Positions 1-9,436 of a stretch of 64,000 nt of DNA are shown one piece after another. The notes under the pieces were generated by a model. The model searched no databases and was not told where the DNA came from. It saw nothing but the letters and a program-made list of their open reading frames with translations. Position numbers and translations under genes: made by a program. Where the stretch lies: positions 62,001 to 126,000 of the forward strand of contig NZ_JADVKT010000004.1 of assembly GCF_016508255.1 (NCBI RefSeq). Direction: 5' to 3'. Position 1 is the first letter of the stretch; each line of letters opens with the position of its first letter. This stretch comes from Acinetobacter calcoaceticus (GTDB taxonomy: Bacteria; Pseudomonadota; Gammaproteobacteria; Pseudomonadales; Moraxellaceae).

Positions 1-25
1 ACTCATGAAGTTCTTCTGGACTCAT
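1..25 (-). CDS. pilO: PilO, type IV pilus alignment protein (first 8 codons only)
   Basis: Only the start of the gene is inside the window. The ATG at 25-23 overlaps the pilN stop codon TGA (24-22) in an ATGA arrangement, and the visible residues are MSPEELHE. The call rests on the invariant pilM-pilN-pilO order, not on recognisable PilO sequence. Confidence 0.6.
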
Positions 26-663
26 TTAACCGCCCTCTTATTCGTACTTACAGACGTATTGGCGGTATCATCTGTTGTTGTCACCCCCACTTCGCCCAAA
101 TCAACAGTCACAACAAAACTGCCGTAGCTATCCTCCACTCTAGGGAGCAGCGAACTCGCAGTCTTATCTTTTTTCTCTTCGGTGACCAAGAAAGAGTTCA
201 TAAAAGCGTTGCGATACCATGGTGATGCTTCGAGCTTACGTAATAATTCTGCAACTGTATTTGGACTTTCCGCTTTACCTTCAATGGTAAATTTATCCCC
301 AGTTCGACTAAATTTAGTCAAATACATCGCTGCAGGAGTTACACGTACCAATTCATCCACCAAACGCACGACAACTGGACGCTGGCTTTGTAAGCCCTGA
401 ATGAGCTTCATACGCTCGATAATGGCATCACGCTGTTCTTGCAAGCCATTTAAAGTTTTAAGTTGTTGATCTAGATTCTGATTTGTACTGCTGATGAGTT
501 GATTCGCTTGTTCTTGATCATTTAATTTTTGATTCAAATAAAACCACCCGGAAAATACAGTGGTGATTCCAAGAACAACTACCCCAAAACATAAAATAAT
601 AAATTGTTTTTTACGTTGCTCCCTAAGCCCATCACGCCAAGGGAGTAAATTAATTGTTGCCAT
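22..663 (-). CDS. pilN: PilN, inner-membrane type IV pilus assembly protein
   Basis: The 213-residue protein has a short cytoplasmic N-terminus (ATINLLPWRDGLR), which is the PilM-binding type of motif in this family. One transmembrane segment follows at about residues 21-43. A periplasmic coiled-coil region (about 45-90) and a mixed alpha/beta domain complete it. PilN pairs with PilO to form the alignment subcomplex that links the inner-membrane motor to the PilQ secretin. Its ATG overlaps the pilM stop codon by one base and its own stop overlaps the next ATG, so the genes are translationally coupled. The family assignment is secure from topology, motif and gene order. Confidence 0.93.
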   Translation of the reverse strand: MATINLLPWRDGLREQRKKQFIILCFGVVVLGITTVFSGWFYLNQKLNDQEQANQLISSTNQNLDQQLKTLNGLQEQRDAIIERMKLIQGLQSQRPVVVRLVDELVRVTPAAMYLTKFSRTGDKFTIEGKAESPNTVAELLRKLEASPWYRNAFMNSFLVTEEKKDKTASSLLPRVEDSYGSFVVTVDLGEVGVTTTDDTANTSVSTNKRAVK

Positions 664-1721
664 TAATCAAAACTCCTTAAAGCCAAGCCACATGCCACCA
701 TTAATGATGAAGCATCATTTTCAATTCTTTGAACATCGACTTGAGGAGAAAAACCCATTTGTAAAAATGGATTGGCAATGGTGACACGGTAACCAAGTTT
801 TTGCTGCAATAACTTGGCAAGCCCAGGAATATTGGCATTCCCACCAGCGAGTAGAATGTGGTCTATTTCATTAAATTGTGATGAAGAGAAGAAAAATTGT
901 AGAGATCTGGCCGCTTGCTGCACTACAGCATCTAAAAATGGCTCTAAGACTTCAATATCATAATCATCTGGCAAAGAGCGCTCTTTTTTAGCCCGCCCCG
1001 CTTCTTCTAAGGACAAGCCATAACGACTTTGAATTTCCAAAGTAAGTTGTTTACCACCAAAGACTTGTTCACGGGTATAAATGATTTTGCCATTTTGCAT
1101 GACCGATAACGTCGTCATGGTATGGCCTATATCTAAAATACCAATGGTATTTGCACCCATTGGTAAGCTATCAGCAAACACACTAAAAGCGCGCTCAACA
1201 GCATAACTTTCCACATCAGCAAGCTTAGGTGTTAAGTCCACCAGCTCCAGCACTTCTACTCGTGTTTCAACATTTTCTGTTCTTGTTGCAACTAAAAGTA
1301 CATTCACACGGTTTGGATTAGGCAGTCGATCTGGTAAAACCTCAAAATCGAGGCTCACTTCATCCAAAGGGAACGGTATGTACTGCTCCGCATCTAATCG
1401 AATCTGAACCTCTCGCTCATCATCATTCATATCTGCATCCATTTCGATGGTTTTATGAATAACCGTCGATGTTGGAACAGCAATTGCAGCGTTACTGGTT
1501 TGGGGATTTGCTAAATTCATCGCCCGCTCCAAAGCTTCTGCTACTGCTTCTGGATTTAAGATATTTTTTTCAACTACACTGTTTTCAGGTAAAGGCATCA
1601 AAGCATAGCTTTCTACCCAATATTTACCGTTCTTGACAGAGAGCTCCAACAACTTAACAGAAGTCGAACTAATATCGACGCCCATTAACCCCTTATTAGG
1701 TTTACGATATAACCTGAGCAC
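663..1721 (-). CDS. pilM: PilM, actin-like ATPase of the type IV pilus inner-membrane complex
   Basis: The 352-residue cytoplasmic protein carries actin-fold nucleotide-binding motifs: MGVDISSTSVKLLELS near residues 14-30, ILDIGHTMTTLSV near 195-208 and a LLAGGNANIPGL adenosine motif near 291-302. PilM binds ATP and the N-terminal tail of PilN and is needed for pilus biogenesis and twitching. The start codon is GTG at 1721-1719, with AGGA about 8 bases upstream on the minus strand. It is the first gene of the operon and lies divergent to the PBP1a gene across a 161-bp gap. Confidence 0.95.
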   Translation of the reverse strand: MLRLYRKPNKGLMGVDISSTSVKLLELSVKNGKYWVESYALMPLPENSVVEKNILNPEAVAEALERAMNLANPQTSNAAIAVPTSTVIHKTIEMDADMNDDEREVQIRLDAEQYIPFPLDEVSLDFEVLPDRLPNPNRVNVLLVATRTENVETRVEVLELVDLTPKLADVESYAVERAFSVFADSLPMGANTIGILDIGHTMTTLSVMQNGKIIYTREQVFGGKQLTLEIQSRYGLSLEEAGRAKKERSLPDDYDIEVLEPFLDAVVQQAARSLQFFFSSSQFNEIDHILLAGGNANIPGLAKLLQQKLGYRVTIANPFLQMGFSPQVDVQRIENDASSLMVACGLALRSFD

Positions 1722-1882
1722 ACTATTGTCCTATTATTTTTTTATCCCCAAAAAAAATTACAAACCAATAATCTAGGTCTTTATTTTTACACGGATACAA
1801 TATCTCATCTAACAATCCGCATGTCTAAAGGCTATACTGACCACAATTAGTTTGTATTCGATCTTATTAAAGCTTACTTATC

Positions 1883-4441
1883 ATGAAAAAGCTATCCAGT
1901 TTGGGCTTCGTGCGTCCAATTTTTTTGATCATTATTATTATCTTAGTCTCACTTCCGATGGGCTTTTATGGCATGTATCTCTATATTGCCCCATCGCTCC
2001 CTGAAATGAGTTCACTAAAAAAAGCTCCGCTTTTAAAACCACTACAGGTCTACACATCAGATAATCAACTGATTGCCGAGTATGGTGGTAAGCTTTCTAT
2101 TCCAGTTGAATACAAACAAATTCCACCTGCTTTTATTCATGCATTTTTAGCAGCAGAAGATTCTTCTTTCTTTGAACATAGCGGGATCAGCTTTAAAGGT
2201 TTAGGGCGTGCTTTAAGTGAAAGTGTCACCGGTTCTGATGTGCAAACTGGTGGTTCAACCATTACCATGCAGGTTGCCAAGAACTATTATTTGAGTCCAG
2301 AAAGAACGTTAAAACGTAAAATAACCGAGATCTTTTTGGCTCGAAAAATTGAGCAAAATTTATCTAAAGAAGAAATTCTCAGTCTTTATGTGAATAAAAT
2401 TTTCTTAGGGAAAAATGCCTACGGTATCGCCGCGGCTTCAAAAATTTATTACAACAAAAGTATTAATGATCTAAGTATTGCTCAAATGGCAATGATCGCC
2501 GGCTTACCAAAAGCTCCATCTAAATACAATCCAGTAGTTAACCCTGAGCGTGCCCTTGAACGTCGTAACTGGATTTTAGGCCGCATGTTACAACTGGGCT
2601 ATATTTCTCAAGCAGAATATCAAAAAGGTGTTGCAGAGCCGATCAATTTGAACATGCCCAATCGCGACCTAAATAACATTCATCCATATGCGGGTGAAAT
2701 GGTTCGCTCGGAGCTTGTAAAACATTTTGGCGAACAAGCCATTGATTCTGGCTATAAAGTCTATACAACTATAAATGCTAAACGCCAAGCGATTGCAGAG
2801 AAATCTGTGCAAGATGGTCTTGAAGCTTATGACCGTCGTCATGGTTGGCGTGGTGCAGAAGCACACGATAAACCTTTAAGTGAATTTAGAGCATATGCCA
2901 ACACCTACCCTGCACAAGTCAGTAAGGTAAATAGCAGCTCTTTTGAAGCTTTAATGCAAGATGGTACAACAGTTACTGTGCAGTGGTCTGGTATGTCATG
3001 GGCTCGCCCCTATCGCAATGCGAATAGTGTAGGTGGCGCTCCTTCCCGCGCATCTCAAATTGTTCAAGTTAAAGACATTGTCCGCTTACGCCCAAATGAT
3101 GCTAAAACCGCATGGTCTTTAGTTCAGGTTCCCAAAGTTCAAGGTCAATTAATCGCAGTTAATCCTAATGATGGTTCAATTGAAGCAATTGTAGGTGGCT
3201 ATAATTTCTATCAATCGAAATTTAACCGTGCTTTGCAAGGCTGGCGCCAACCTGGTTCCACGATTAAACCTTTTGTCTATGCATTGGCACTAGAACGCGG
3301 TATGACACCTTACAGCATGGTGAACGATAGTCCTATCACGATTGGCAAATGGACACCGAAGAACTCTGATGGCCGTTACTTAGGTATGATTCCATTGCGC
3401 CGTGCTTTGTATTTGTCTCGAAATACGGTATCAGTACGTCTTTTACAGACTGTGGGAATTGAACGTACTCGCCAATTATTCATGGATTTTGGTTTACAAG
3501 AAGATCAAATTCCGCGTAACTACACCATTGCATTAGGTACACCTCAAGTATTACCAATTCAAATGGCAACGGGTTATGCCACATTCGCAAATGGTGGTTA
3601 CCGTGTTCAACCACATTTTATTCAGCGTATTGAAGATGCATATGGCAAAGTAATTTACGAAGCTAAACCAGAATATGCATGTATTCCATGTATTAATGCT
3701 CCTGAGACAACCCAAGATGCACAGGCAATTACACCAGATGATCAAGTTGTCGAAGTCACGAATAAAGAGTTAGAGCAGAAAGATAAGGCAGCCAAACAGC
3801 TTAACCTTAAACAGACAGATAAGAACAACAGTCAATATCGCCAAGCTCAGCGTATTTTAAAATCAAGCTCTGCTTATGATATGGCGAACATCTTACGTGA
3901 TGTAATTGAGCATGGTACAGGTCGTGCTGCGCTTAAAATTGGCCGTAGTGATTTAGGTGGTAAAACAGGTACAACTAACGACGCAAAAGATGCATGGTTT
4001 GCAGGCTTCAATGGTAAGTTAGTTGCAATTACTTGGGTCGGTTTCGACCAACCAACTACATTGGGTCGCCGCGAGTATGGTGGTATTGCAGCATTACCAA
4101 TCTGGATTAACTTTATGGATCAATCCCTTAAAGGTACTCCAGCTGCTTGGGTTAGCTTAGAAAAAGATGCACAAGCCCCTATTTCTCGTGACAAAAAAGC
4201 GGGCGTTACTGAAGTAGGCGATAAGAAAACATATCGTGCAGCTCCACCATTAGCGCGTCCACTATATCGTCCTGCACCGCCACAACCGAAAGCCAACACC
4301 AACAATGACTTTGCCGATTTACCGGGTGAAGAAATTGTTATTCCATCAAAAGCTACGCCTCCTGCGATGAAACCTTCACAGGGAGCAGCACCGAAGCGTG
4401 AGAAAGACGAATTAGAAAATCTGATTAATCAGATTGAATAG
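1883..4441 (+). CDS. mrcA: Penicillin-binding protein 1a, bifunctional glycosyltransferase/transpeptidase
   Basis: The 852-residue protein has an N-terminal signal anchor (about residues 10-34). A GT51 glycosyltransferase domain follows, with AAEDSSFFEHSG, GGSTITMQVAKNYYL and RKITEIFLARKIE motifs. The transpeptidase domain has the SxxK motif with nucleophile Ser459 and Lys462, an SRN motif and KTG starting at Lys694. It polymerises lipid II and cross-links peptides in the periplasm. The tail is rich in Pro and Lys. The pairing with divergent pilMNOPQ is the common gammaproteobacterial arrangement. The gene ends in a strong bidirectional terminator. Confidence 0.97.
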   Translation: MKKLSSLGFVRPIFLIIIIILVSLPMGFYGMYLYIAPSLPEMSSLKKAPLLKPLQVYTSDNQLIAEYGGKLSIPVEYKQIPPAFIHAFLAAEDSSFFEHSGISFKGLGRALSESVTGSDVQTGGSTITMQVAKNYYLSPERTLKRKITEIFLARKIEQNLSKEEILSLYVNKIFLGKNAYGIAAASKIYYNKSINDLSIAQMAMIAGLPKAPSKYNPVVNPERALERRNWILGRMLQLGYISQAEYQKGVAEPINLNMPNRDLNNIHPYAGEMVRSELVKHFGEQAIDSGYKVYTTINAKRQAIAEKSVQDGLEAYDRRHGWRGAEAHDKPLSEFRAYANTYPAQVSKVNSSSFEALMQDGTTVTVQWSGMSWARPYRNANSVGGAPSRASQIVQVKDIVRLRPNDAKTAWSLVQVPKVQGQLIAVNPNDGSIEAIVGGYNFYQSKFNRALQGWRQPGSTIKPFVYALALERGMTPYSMVNDSPITIGKWTPKNSDGRYLGMIPLRRALYLSRNTVSVRLLQTVGIERTRQLFMDFGLQEDQIPRNYTIALGTPQVLPIQMATGYATFANGGYRVQPHFIQRIEDAYGKVIYEAKPEYACIPCINAPETTQDAQAITPDDQVVEVTNKELEQKDKAAKQLNLKQTDKNNSQYRQAQRILKSSSAYDMANILRDVIEHGTGRAALKIGRSDLGGKTGTTNDAKDAWFAGFNGKLVAITWVGFDQPTTLGRREYGGIAALPIWINFMDQSLKGTPAAWVSLEKDAQAPISRDKKAGVTEVGDKKTYRAAPPLARPLYRPAPPQPKANTNNDFADLPGEEIVIPSKATPPAMKPSQGAAPKREKDELENLINQIE

Positions 4442-4442
4442 C

Positions 4443-4476
4443 AAAAAAGAAGCCATCATCAGATGGCTTCTTTTTT
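4443..4476. terminator. Bidirectional intrinsic terminator between mrcA and rlmA
   Basis: A 15-bp perfect stem (arms 4443-4457 and 4462-4476, core GAAGCCATC/GATGGCTTC) with a 4-base loop has A and T tracts at its ends. It can terminate mrcA on the plus strand and rlmA on the minus strand. Confidence 0.85.
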
Positions 4477-4575
4477 ACGCTCTTAAAATAGATCGTTAGA
4501 TGGCTTCTTTTTTTGCGCTTTTAAAAATAGACTATTAGCTAGCTTCTTTATTACGCTTCTGAAAGACATAGATTT
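4461..4575. repeat. Three degenerate tandem repeats of about 37-39 bp spanning the 3' end of rlmA
   Basis: Units start at 4461, 4498 and 4537. Each begins with AGATGGCTTC or the diverged AGCTAGCTTC, then a T-run, then ACGCT/GCGCTTTT, then an A-rich stretch. The third unit holds the stop codon and the last codons of rlmA (KRNKEAS). The first two units lie beyond the gene, and the first supplies the right arm of the terminator. Confidence 0.75.
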
Positions 4576-5353
4576 GAAAAGATGCCGTTACTTCTAATTG
4601 CGACTGCTGCTCTAACTGTAAACGACGCTCGGGAGAAGCTTTATAAGCATAAGGCGTCATAGCAATCAGATTTTTTAAGGCCTGTTGATCAAGAACAAAC
4701 GGCGCATCAATAATTTGCTCTTGCTTTAGCTCAAACAAATCTTGCAACTGCTCTACAAACTTTTCTGGTGTATGAGGGTTAACCTGCTCAAATAAAGCCT
4801 CACGCATTGCATATAAATGTTCAGATGCAGGTGTGACAACAATTAAATATCCATCATTTTTTAAAACACGTGCAATTTCTGATTGTGGAATTGGACTAAA
4901 CAAACTGGTACATGCATCCATGCTTTGATTGAGCACAGGTAAAGTCGCCCCAGTTCCCACGACCCAAGTCACTTTGGCATTGAGCTTTGCGGCACGTTGC
5001 ACCGCATTTTTTGCGATATCAACACCAACACATTGCTCCACCACTTGTTGCATGGCACTAGTGTAGTAGCCCTCACCACACCCAATATCAAGTACGGTTT
5101 TTACATCTAGTTGTTTTAATAAAGCGACGACAGCATGTTGTAAAGGTTGATAATACCCAGCTTGTAAAAAAGCTCGTCGTGCATCGACCGAATCTGGCGT
5201 ATCTCCAGGGTTTTTACTATGCTTATGTTGCACAACATGTAAATTCACATAACCTTGTTTAGCGACATCATAACTATGCCCTTGTCCACATCGCCAAGTT
5301 CTTTGATTTAAATCCAAGGACTGATGACACACAGGACACATCAATACGCTCAT
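4535..5353 (-). CDS. rlmA: RlmA, 23S rRNA (guanine-N1)-methyltransferase
   Basis: The 272-residue protein starts with a zinc-binding site (Cys6, Cys9, Cys22, His26) followed by the family signature SYDVAKQGYVNL. The conserved GDT and AARRAFL-like segment (here DARRAFLQAGYY) comes next, then a class I SAM-binding motif LDIGCGEGYYTSAM near residues 90-103. The family methylates the N1 of G745 in 23S rRNA helix 35, and some relatives modify G748 and affect tylosin or mycinamicin sensitivity. It stands alone on the minus strand, separated from mraY by a terminator. Its 3' end forms part of a tandem repeat. Confidence 0.92.
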   Translation of the reverse strand: MSVLMCPVCHQSLDLNQRTWRCGQGHSYDVAKQGYVNLHVVQHKHSKNPGDTPDSVDARRAFLQAGYYQPLQHAVVALLKQLDVKTVLDIGCGEGYYTSAMQQVVEQCVGVDIAKNAVQRAAKLNAKVTWVVGTGATLPVLNQSMDACTSLFSPIPQSEIARVLKNDGYLIVVTPASEHLYAMREALFEQVNPHTPEKFVEQLQDLFELKQEQIIDAPFVLDQQALKNLIAMTPYAYKASPERRLQLEQQSQLEVTASFQIYVFQKRNKEAS

Positions 5354-5366
5354 GTTTTTCTCTCAA

Positions 5367-5389
5367 TAAAAAAGCCGGCAATGCCGGCT
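5367..5389 (-). terminator. Intrinsic terminator after mraY
   Basis: The arms AGCCGGC (5373-5379) and GCCGGCT (5383-5389) enclose a 3-base loop. On the minus strand the stem is followed by a run of six T. It closes the rsmH-mraY operon just upstream of rlmA. Confidence 0.88.
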
Positions 5390-5405
5390 CTTGTTAAAAC
5401 CTTTC

Positions 5406-6524
5406 TTAACGCAATTTTAAAGTCATTAGACCTAAAACTACTAATATAATTGTAATAATCCAAAAACGAATCACAACTTGGGTTTCTTTCCAGCCCTGCT
5501 TTTCATAGTGATGGTGCAATGGCGCCATTAAGAACACGCGCTTATTACGCATCCTTAGCGATCCAATTTGCAAGAAGACAGATACTGCCTCCATTACAAA
5601 CACCCCGCCCATAATCGCAAATACGATTTCTTGGCGTACCATGACAGCAATTGTTCCAAGCATAGCACCTAAAGCTAAAGCACCAACATCACCCATAAAG
5701 ATTTGCGCTGGGTGTGCGTTATACCAAAGGAATGCCAAACCTGCACCAATCATGGCAGAACAGATTACAACAAGCTCAGAGGTATATTTCACATAGGGAA
5801 TATGTAAATAGTTAGCAAAACGAATATCACCTGACAAATAAGCAAATACACCTAAGCCAGTAGCCACCATCACAACAGGCATGATTGCCAAACCATCTAA
5901 ACCATCAGTTAAGTTAACTGCGTTAGAGGCACCATTAATCACCAGATAGGTAAATACAATAAATGCCAAGCCTAAAGGTACAATAGAAAGTGGAATTGAA
6001 AGATTCTTAAAGAAAGGAATCAATAAATCCAGCATATTTGCTGTGTGTTCTGCATTCGATTGATCACTTGCAATTAAATATAGCGCGATGCCAGCACCGA
6101 GTGATGCAATAGAAGTCCAAAAGAATTTCTTACGGGCAGGTAAACCAGCATTGTCTTTATAGCGAATTTTAATCCAGTCATCTGCCCAGCCAACTGCACC
6201 AAACACGACCATTACACCAAGCACAATCCAGACATAAGGGTTAGATAAATCAGCCCAGAGTAAAGTACTAATACCAATTGAAAGCAGAATTAAAATCCCG
6301 CCCATGGTTGGTGTACCCATCTTCTTAGCATGATTTTCAGGAGCAAATGAACTTACTGCCTGACCGTATTTTAACGCTTGTAATTTACGAATCATGATCG
6401 GTCCAAGGACCAAACCAATGGTCAGTGATGTTAATACACTGAGTAAAGAACGTAATGTTAAATAACGAACGACCTGAAACGAACTGTGATAGCCCGCAAG
6501 GTGTTCAAACAACCATAACAGCAT
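5406..6524 (-). CDS. mraY: MraY, phospho-N-acetylmuramoyl-pentapeptide transferase
   Basis: The 372-residue polytopic membrane protein has about 10 transmembrane helices and the three MraY signatures: [20 protein letters not shown] near residue 115, [10 protein letters not shown] near 204, and [13 protein letters not shown] near 337 with the conserved histidines. It transfers phospho-MurNAc-pentapeptide from the UDP precursor to undecaprenyl phosphate, making lipid I at the inner face of the membrane. Its ATG directly abuts the murF stop codon. It is the last gene of this operon, whereas in E. coli the cluster continues with murD, ftsW and murG. Confidence 0.98.
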   Translation of the reverse strand: MLLWLFEHLAGYHSSFQVVRYLTLRSLLSVLTSLTIGLVLGPIMIRKLQALKYGQAVSSFAPENHAKKMGTPTMGGILILLSIGISTLLWADLSNPYVWIVLGVMVVFGAVGWADDWIKIRYKDNAGLPARKKFFWTSIASLGAGIALYLIASDQSNAEHTANMLDLLIPFFKNLSIPLSIVPLGLAFIVFTYLVINGASNAVNLTDGLDGLAIMPVVMVATGLGVFAYLSGDIRFANYLHIPYVKYTSELVVICSAMIGAGLAFLWYNAHPAQIFMGDVGALALGAMLGTIAVMVRQEIVFAIMGGVFVMEAVSVFLQIGSLRMRNKRVFLMAPLHHHYEKQGWKETQVVIRFWIITIILVVLGLMTLKLR

Positions 6525-7925
6525 TTAAAGTTTCTCCATCAAATCAGCCATCAACGTTTCCATATGAGTAAAGCGAGAACCTTTAAATAGGAAACTCATG
6601 GACTGGGGTTGATGTGTTTGGATTAGATTGATTAGAAATGGAAGCGCCTCAGCTTGTGTCTGAAATGCTTTCACTTTATTAGAATGAGAGTCTGCACCCT
6701 CGAGAGCGGCTGAAGCAAATTGTCCAACTGCAATAATATGATCTAGAGGAAGCTCGGCAAGATCATGGCCTAAATCATGATGTTCTTGCCAACTGCCATC
6801 TCCCAACTCACCAATATCACCCATTACCATCACTTTTATGCCTTGTTGCTGCAACAATACTTGTGCAGCAGCACGCATAGAATTCGGATTGGCGTTGTAA
6901 GTATCATCAATAAATAAGTAAGGAGATTTTTGAATAAAGTTCAAACGGCCTTTAGCACCCTGAGCTTGCTCCAAGCCTTGAACAATATCTTCAAGTCCAA
7001 TACCAAGCGCCAAGGCAAAGGCTACAGCCGCAGTGGCATTTTGCACATTATGCTCACCTGCAAAAGGGAGTTTAACGGCACTAATTCCTTGCGGCGTATG
7101 TAGGGTAAAATTTGTGGATTGAGGCAATAACTCAATATCTGTTGCATAAATATCGCCCCCTAGACCAAATGTAGAAATGCGATGTGCTTGCGCAGCTTTA
7201 TGAATTTCAGCAGTAAAGTCATCTTGTTGTGGAACGATTGCAACGCCATTTGGCAAAATATGACGATAAATTTCTGATTTAGCGCGGTAAATACCTTCAC
7301 GTCCACCAAACTCGCCCAAATGAGCTGTCCCAATATTTAAAATGCCTGCAACATGCGGCTGAACTAATTTAGAAGTGTAATCAATTTCACCCTGATGACT
7401 TGCACCCAGCTCCATTACAGCAAACTGATGTTCTTTTCTCAGCTCAAGCAGCATCATGGGCACACCAAGGTCATTATTTAGATTGCCACGGGTGATTAAT
7501 GTCGGCGCTAAGCGCGATAATATACTTCCCAACATTTCTTTAGTTGTGGTTTTACCACTACTGCCTGTTAAAGCAATTACTTTTAATTGCGTGTTTTGCT
7601 CACGACGATAAGCTCCAAGGTGCCCCAGAGCCAAGCGAGTGTCGGCAACAACCAATTGTGCAATATCTACATTTAAAGGGCGTTCAACAATTGCGATTTG
7701 ACAACCATTCGCTGCAACCTGAGCTACAAAGTCGTGCGCATCAAAACGCTCACCCTTAAGTGCTAAAAAAACATCCCCAGTTTCTGCATGACGAGAGTCT
7801 GTCAAAATACGTTTAATTTCAGTTTGAGGTATCTGGTCTTTATGCCAGTAGCCTTGTGTTGCCTGTTGTAATTGTTGAGTTGTCCACGGTTCCAAAGGCA
7901 CGGTACTGGTGGTTGAAGTATGCAT
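6525..7925 (-). CDS. murF: MurF, UDP-MurNAc-tripeptide:D-Ala-D-Ala ligase
   Basis: The 466-residue Mur ligase has an N-terminal UDP-substrate domain, the ATP-binding loop ALTGSSGKTTTKEML near residues 118-132, the central LNIGTAHLGEFG segment and the IDDTYNANPNSMRAA motif typical of MurF near 342. It adds D-Ala-D-Ala to complete the cytoplasmic pentapeptide precursor. It lies 8 bases downstream of murE and abuts mraY, so it is translated as part of the wall operon. Confidence 0.97.
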   Translation of the reverse strand: MHTSTTSTVPLEPWTTQQLQQATQGYWHKDQIPQTEIKRILTDSRHAETGDVFLALKGERFDAHDFVAQVAANGCQIAIVERPLNVDIAQLVVADTRLALGHLGAYRREQNTQLKVIALTGSSGKTTTKEMLGSILSRLAPTLITRGNLNNDLGVPMMLLELRKEHQFAVMELGASHQGEIDYTSKLVQPHVAGILNIGTAHLGEFGGREGIYRAKSEIYRHILPNGVAIVPQQDDFTAEIHKAAQAHRISTFGLGGDIYATDIELLPQSTNFTLHTPQGISAVKLPFAGEHNVQNATAAVAFALALGIGLEDIVQGLEQAQGAKGRLNFIQKSPYLFIDDTYNANPNSMRAAAQVLLQQQGIKVMVMGDIGELGDGSWQEHHDLGHDLAELPLDHIIAVGQFASAALEGADSHSNKVKAFQTQAEALPFLINLIQTHQPQSMSFLFKGSRFTHMETLMADLMEKL

Positions 7926-7933
7926 AATTTGTC

Positions 7934-9433
7934 CTATTGTGCAGGGTAAGCAGCGTGTACAGTATGAGGTTGTGCAGCAATTGCTGATTGTACTTCAACA
8001 ACATCATCAAACCAGTGACGCACACCATTAATTTCTTGATAGTTTTCATGGCCTTTACCAGCAATAACGACTATATCACCAGCTTGAGCTTGCTGTGCAA
8101 CAAACTTAATTGCTTCACGGCGGTCATGAATTTCCTGCATGCGATGCCCAGAGAAATCAATTCCTTGCTTCATATCAGCAAAAATTTGTTCAGGGTCTTC
8201 TGTTCTTGGATTATCCGAAGTCAAAATAATCGGATTCGCCCCATCCAAAGCTGCTTGCGTCATCAAAGGACGTTTACCACGGTCGCGGTCCCCACCACAT
8301 CCGAAAACGGCCCAAAGTTGATTCGAAACATGACGTTTTAATGTTTTAAGCACTTGAATTAAGGCATCTGGTGTATGTGCATAATCAACAACAAATAAAC
8401 GTTCACCATCACGAATGACCTGCATTCGTCCTGGAGCCCCAATCAAGTGAGGGACAAAAGCGACTAATGCTTCTAAATCAAAACCTGCTTGCTCAGCAGC
8501 AATAAGTGCTGCAATCAGGTTTTCAACATTGAAATGTCCCAATAATGGACTTTGAACAGCAAAAGAACCTTGCTGGCAAACTAAATTAAAAGTCGCCCCT
8601 GCTAAACTGTAACTTAGGTCACTAATATAATAATCCGCTGTATTTTGAGTAAGCGAATACGTCAGAATCTTTGGCTGAGCAGGATTTTGCTTTGCTGCAT
8701 TTATCATGAGAGCTGCATGCTCATCATCAAGATTAATAACAGCCACTTTTAAAGAATTGAAGCGAAATAAAAGAGCCTTTGCTTCTGCATAAGCTTCTAA
8801 AGTGCCATGATAATCCAGATGGTCACGACTCAAATTGCTATAAACGGCAATCTCAATAGCACAACCATTTAAACGCCCCTGCTCTAAACCATGTGAGCTT
8901 GCTTCCAAAGACGCAAAAGTTGCGCCTTGTTTAGCATAATCATGCAACGCATTTTGTAGTTGTAAAGCATCAAGCGTAGTATGAGTTGATGGCGTTAAGT
9001 CAGGCAAAATCCCATTGCCTGTTGTACCCATAACGGCGCAGCGCTGTTGTTGTGAACTAATTAATTCAGCAACCAAACGTGAAATTGTCGTTTTACCATT
9101 TGTACCAGTCACGGCAATAATACGTACTGGTGTAACAGGGTCTATATGCTGTAAATAACGTTCTTGCCATTCACCCATACGCTGACGTACATCAGGACAT
9201 ACCCACTCATTATGCACACCCAATTCAGTTTCACTAATAATAGCAAGTGCACCATTGGCTAAAGCTGACTCAGCAAATATACGCGTTTTTTCAGGTTGGC
9301 TATAACTGGTCAAAGCAATAAAGATTTGGCCTGACTCAACCTTACGACTGTCCAAACTAAAGCCATGAAAAGACTGCTTAGACCACTGTGCATCAATCTC
9401 GACTAGATTAATTTCTTGAAAAGAAACAGACAT
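7934..9433 (-). CDS. murE: MurE, UDP-MurNAc-dipeptide:meso-diaminopimelate ligase
   Basis: The 499-residue Mur ligase has the P-loop AVTGTNGKTTISRL near residues 108-121, the SLEASSHGL substrate segment and the SDNPRTEDP motif. The DNPR sequence marks enzymes that add meso-diaminopimelate rather than lysine, as expected for a Gram-negative wall. The C-terminal GKGHENYQ segment is also conserved. The gene is separated from ftsI by 3 bases and from murF by 8 bases. Confidence 0.97.
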   Translation of the reverse strand: MSVSFQEINLVEIDAQWSKQSFHGFSLDSRKVESGQIFIALTSYSQPEKTRIFAESALANGALAIISETELGVHNEWVCPDVRQRMGEWQERYLQHIDPVTPVRIIAVTGTNGKTTISRLVAELISSQQQRCAVMGTTGNGILPDLTPSTHTTLDALQLQNALHDYAKQGATFASLEASSHGLEQGRLNGCAIEIAVYSNLSRDHLDYHGTLEAYAEAKALLFRFNSLKVAVINLDDEHAALMINAAKQNPAQPKILTYSLTQNTADYYISDLSYSLAGATFNLVCQQGSFAVQSPLLGHFNVENLIAALIAAEQAGFDLEALVAFVPHLIGAPGRMQVIRDGERLFVVDYAHTPDALIQVLKTLKRHVSNQLWAVFGCGGDRDRGKRPLMTQAALDGANPIILTSDNPRTEDPEQIFADMKQGIDFSGHRMQEIHDRREAIKFVAQQAQAGDIVVIAGKGHENYQEINGVRHWFDDVVEVQSAIAAQPHTVHAAYPAQ

Positions 9434-9436
9434 AGC

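Noticed and set aside
7988..8341. A 117-codon frame antisense to murE
   Set aside because: It is a mirror of the conserved murE 3' half and has no independent start signal.
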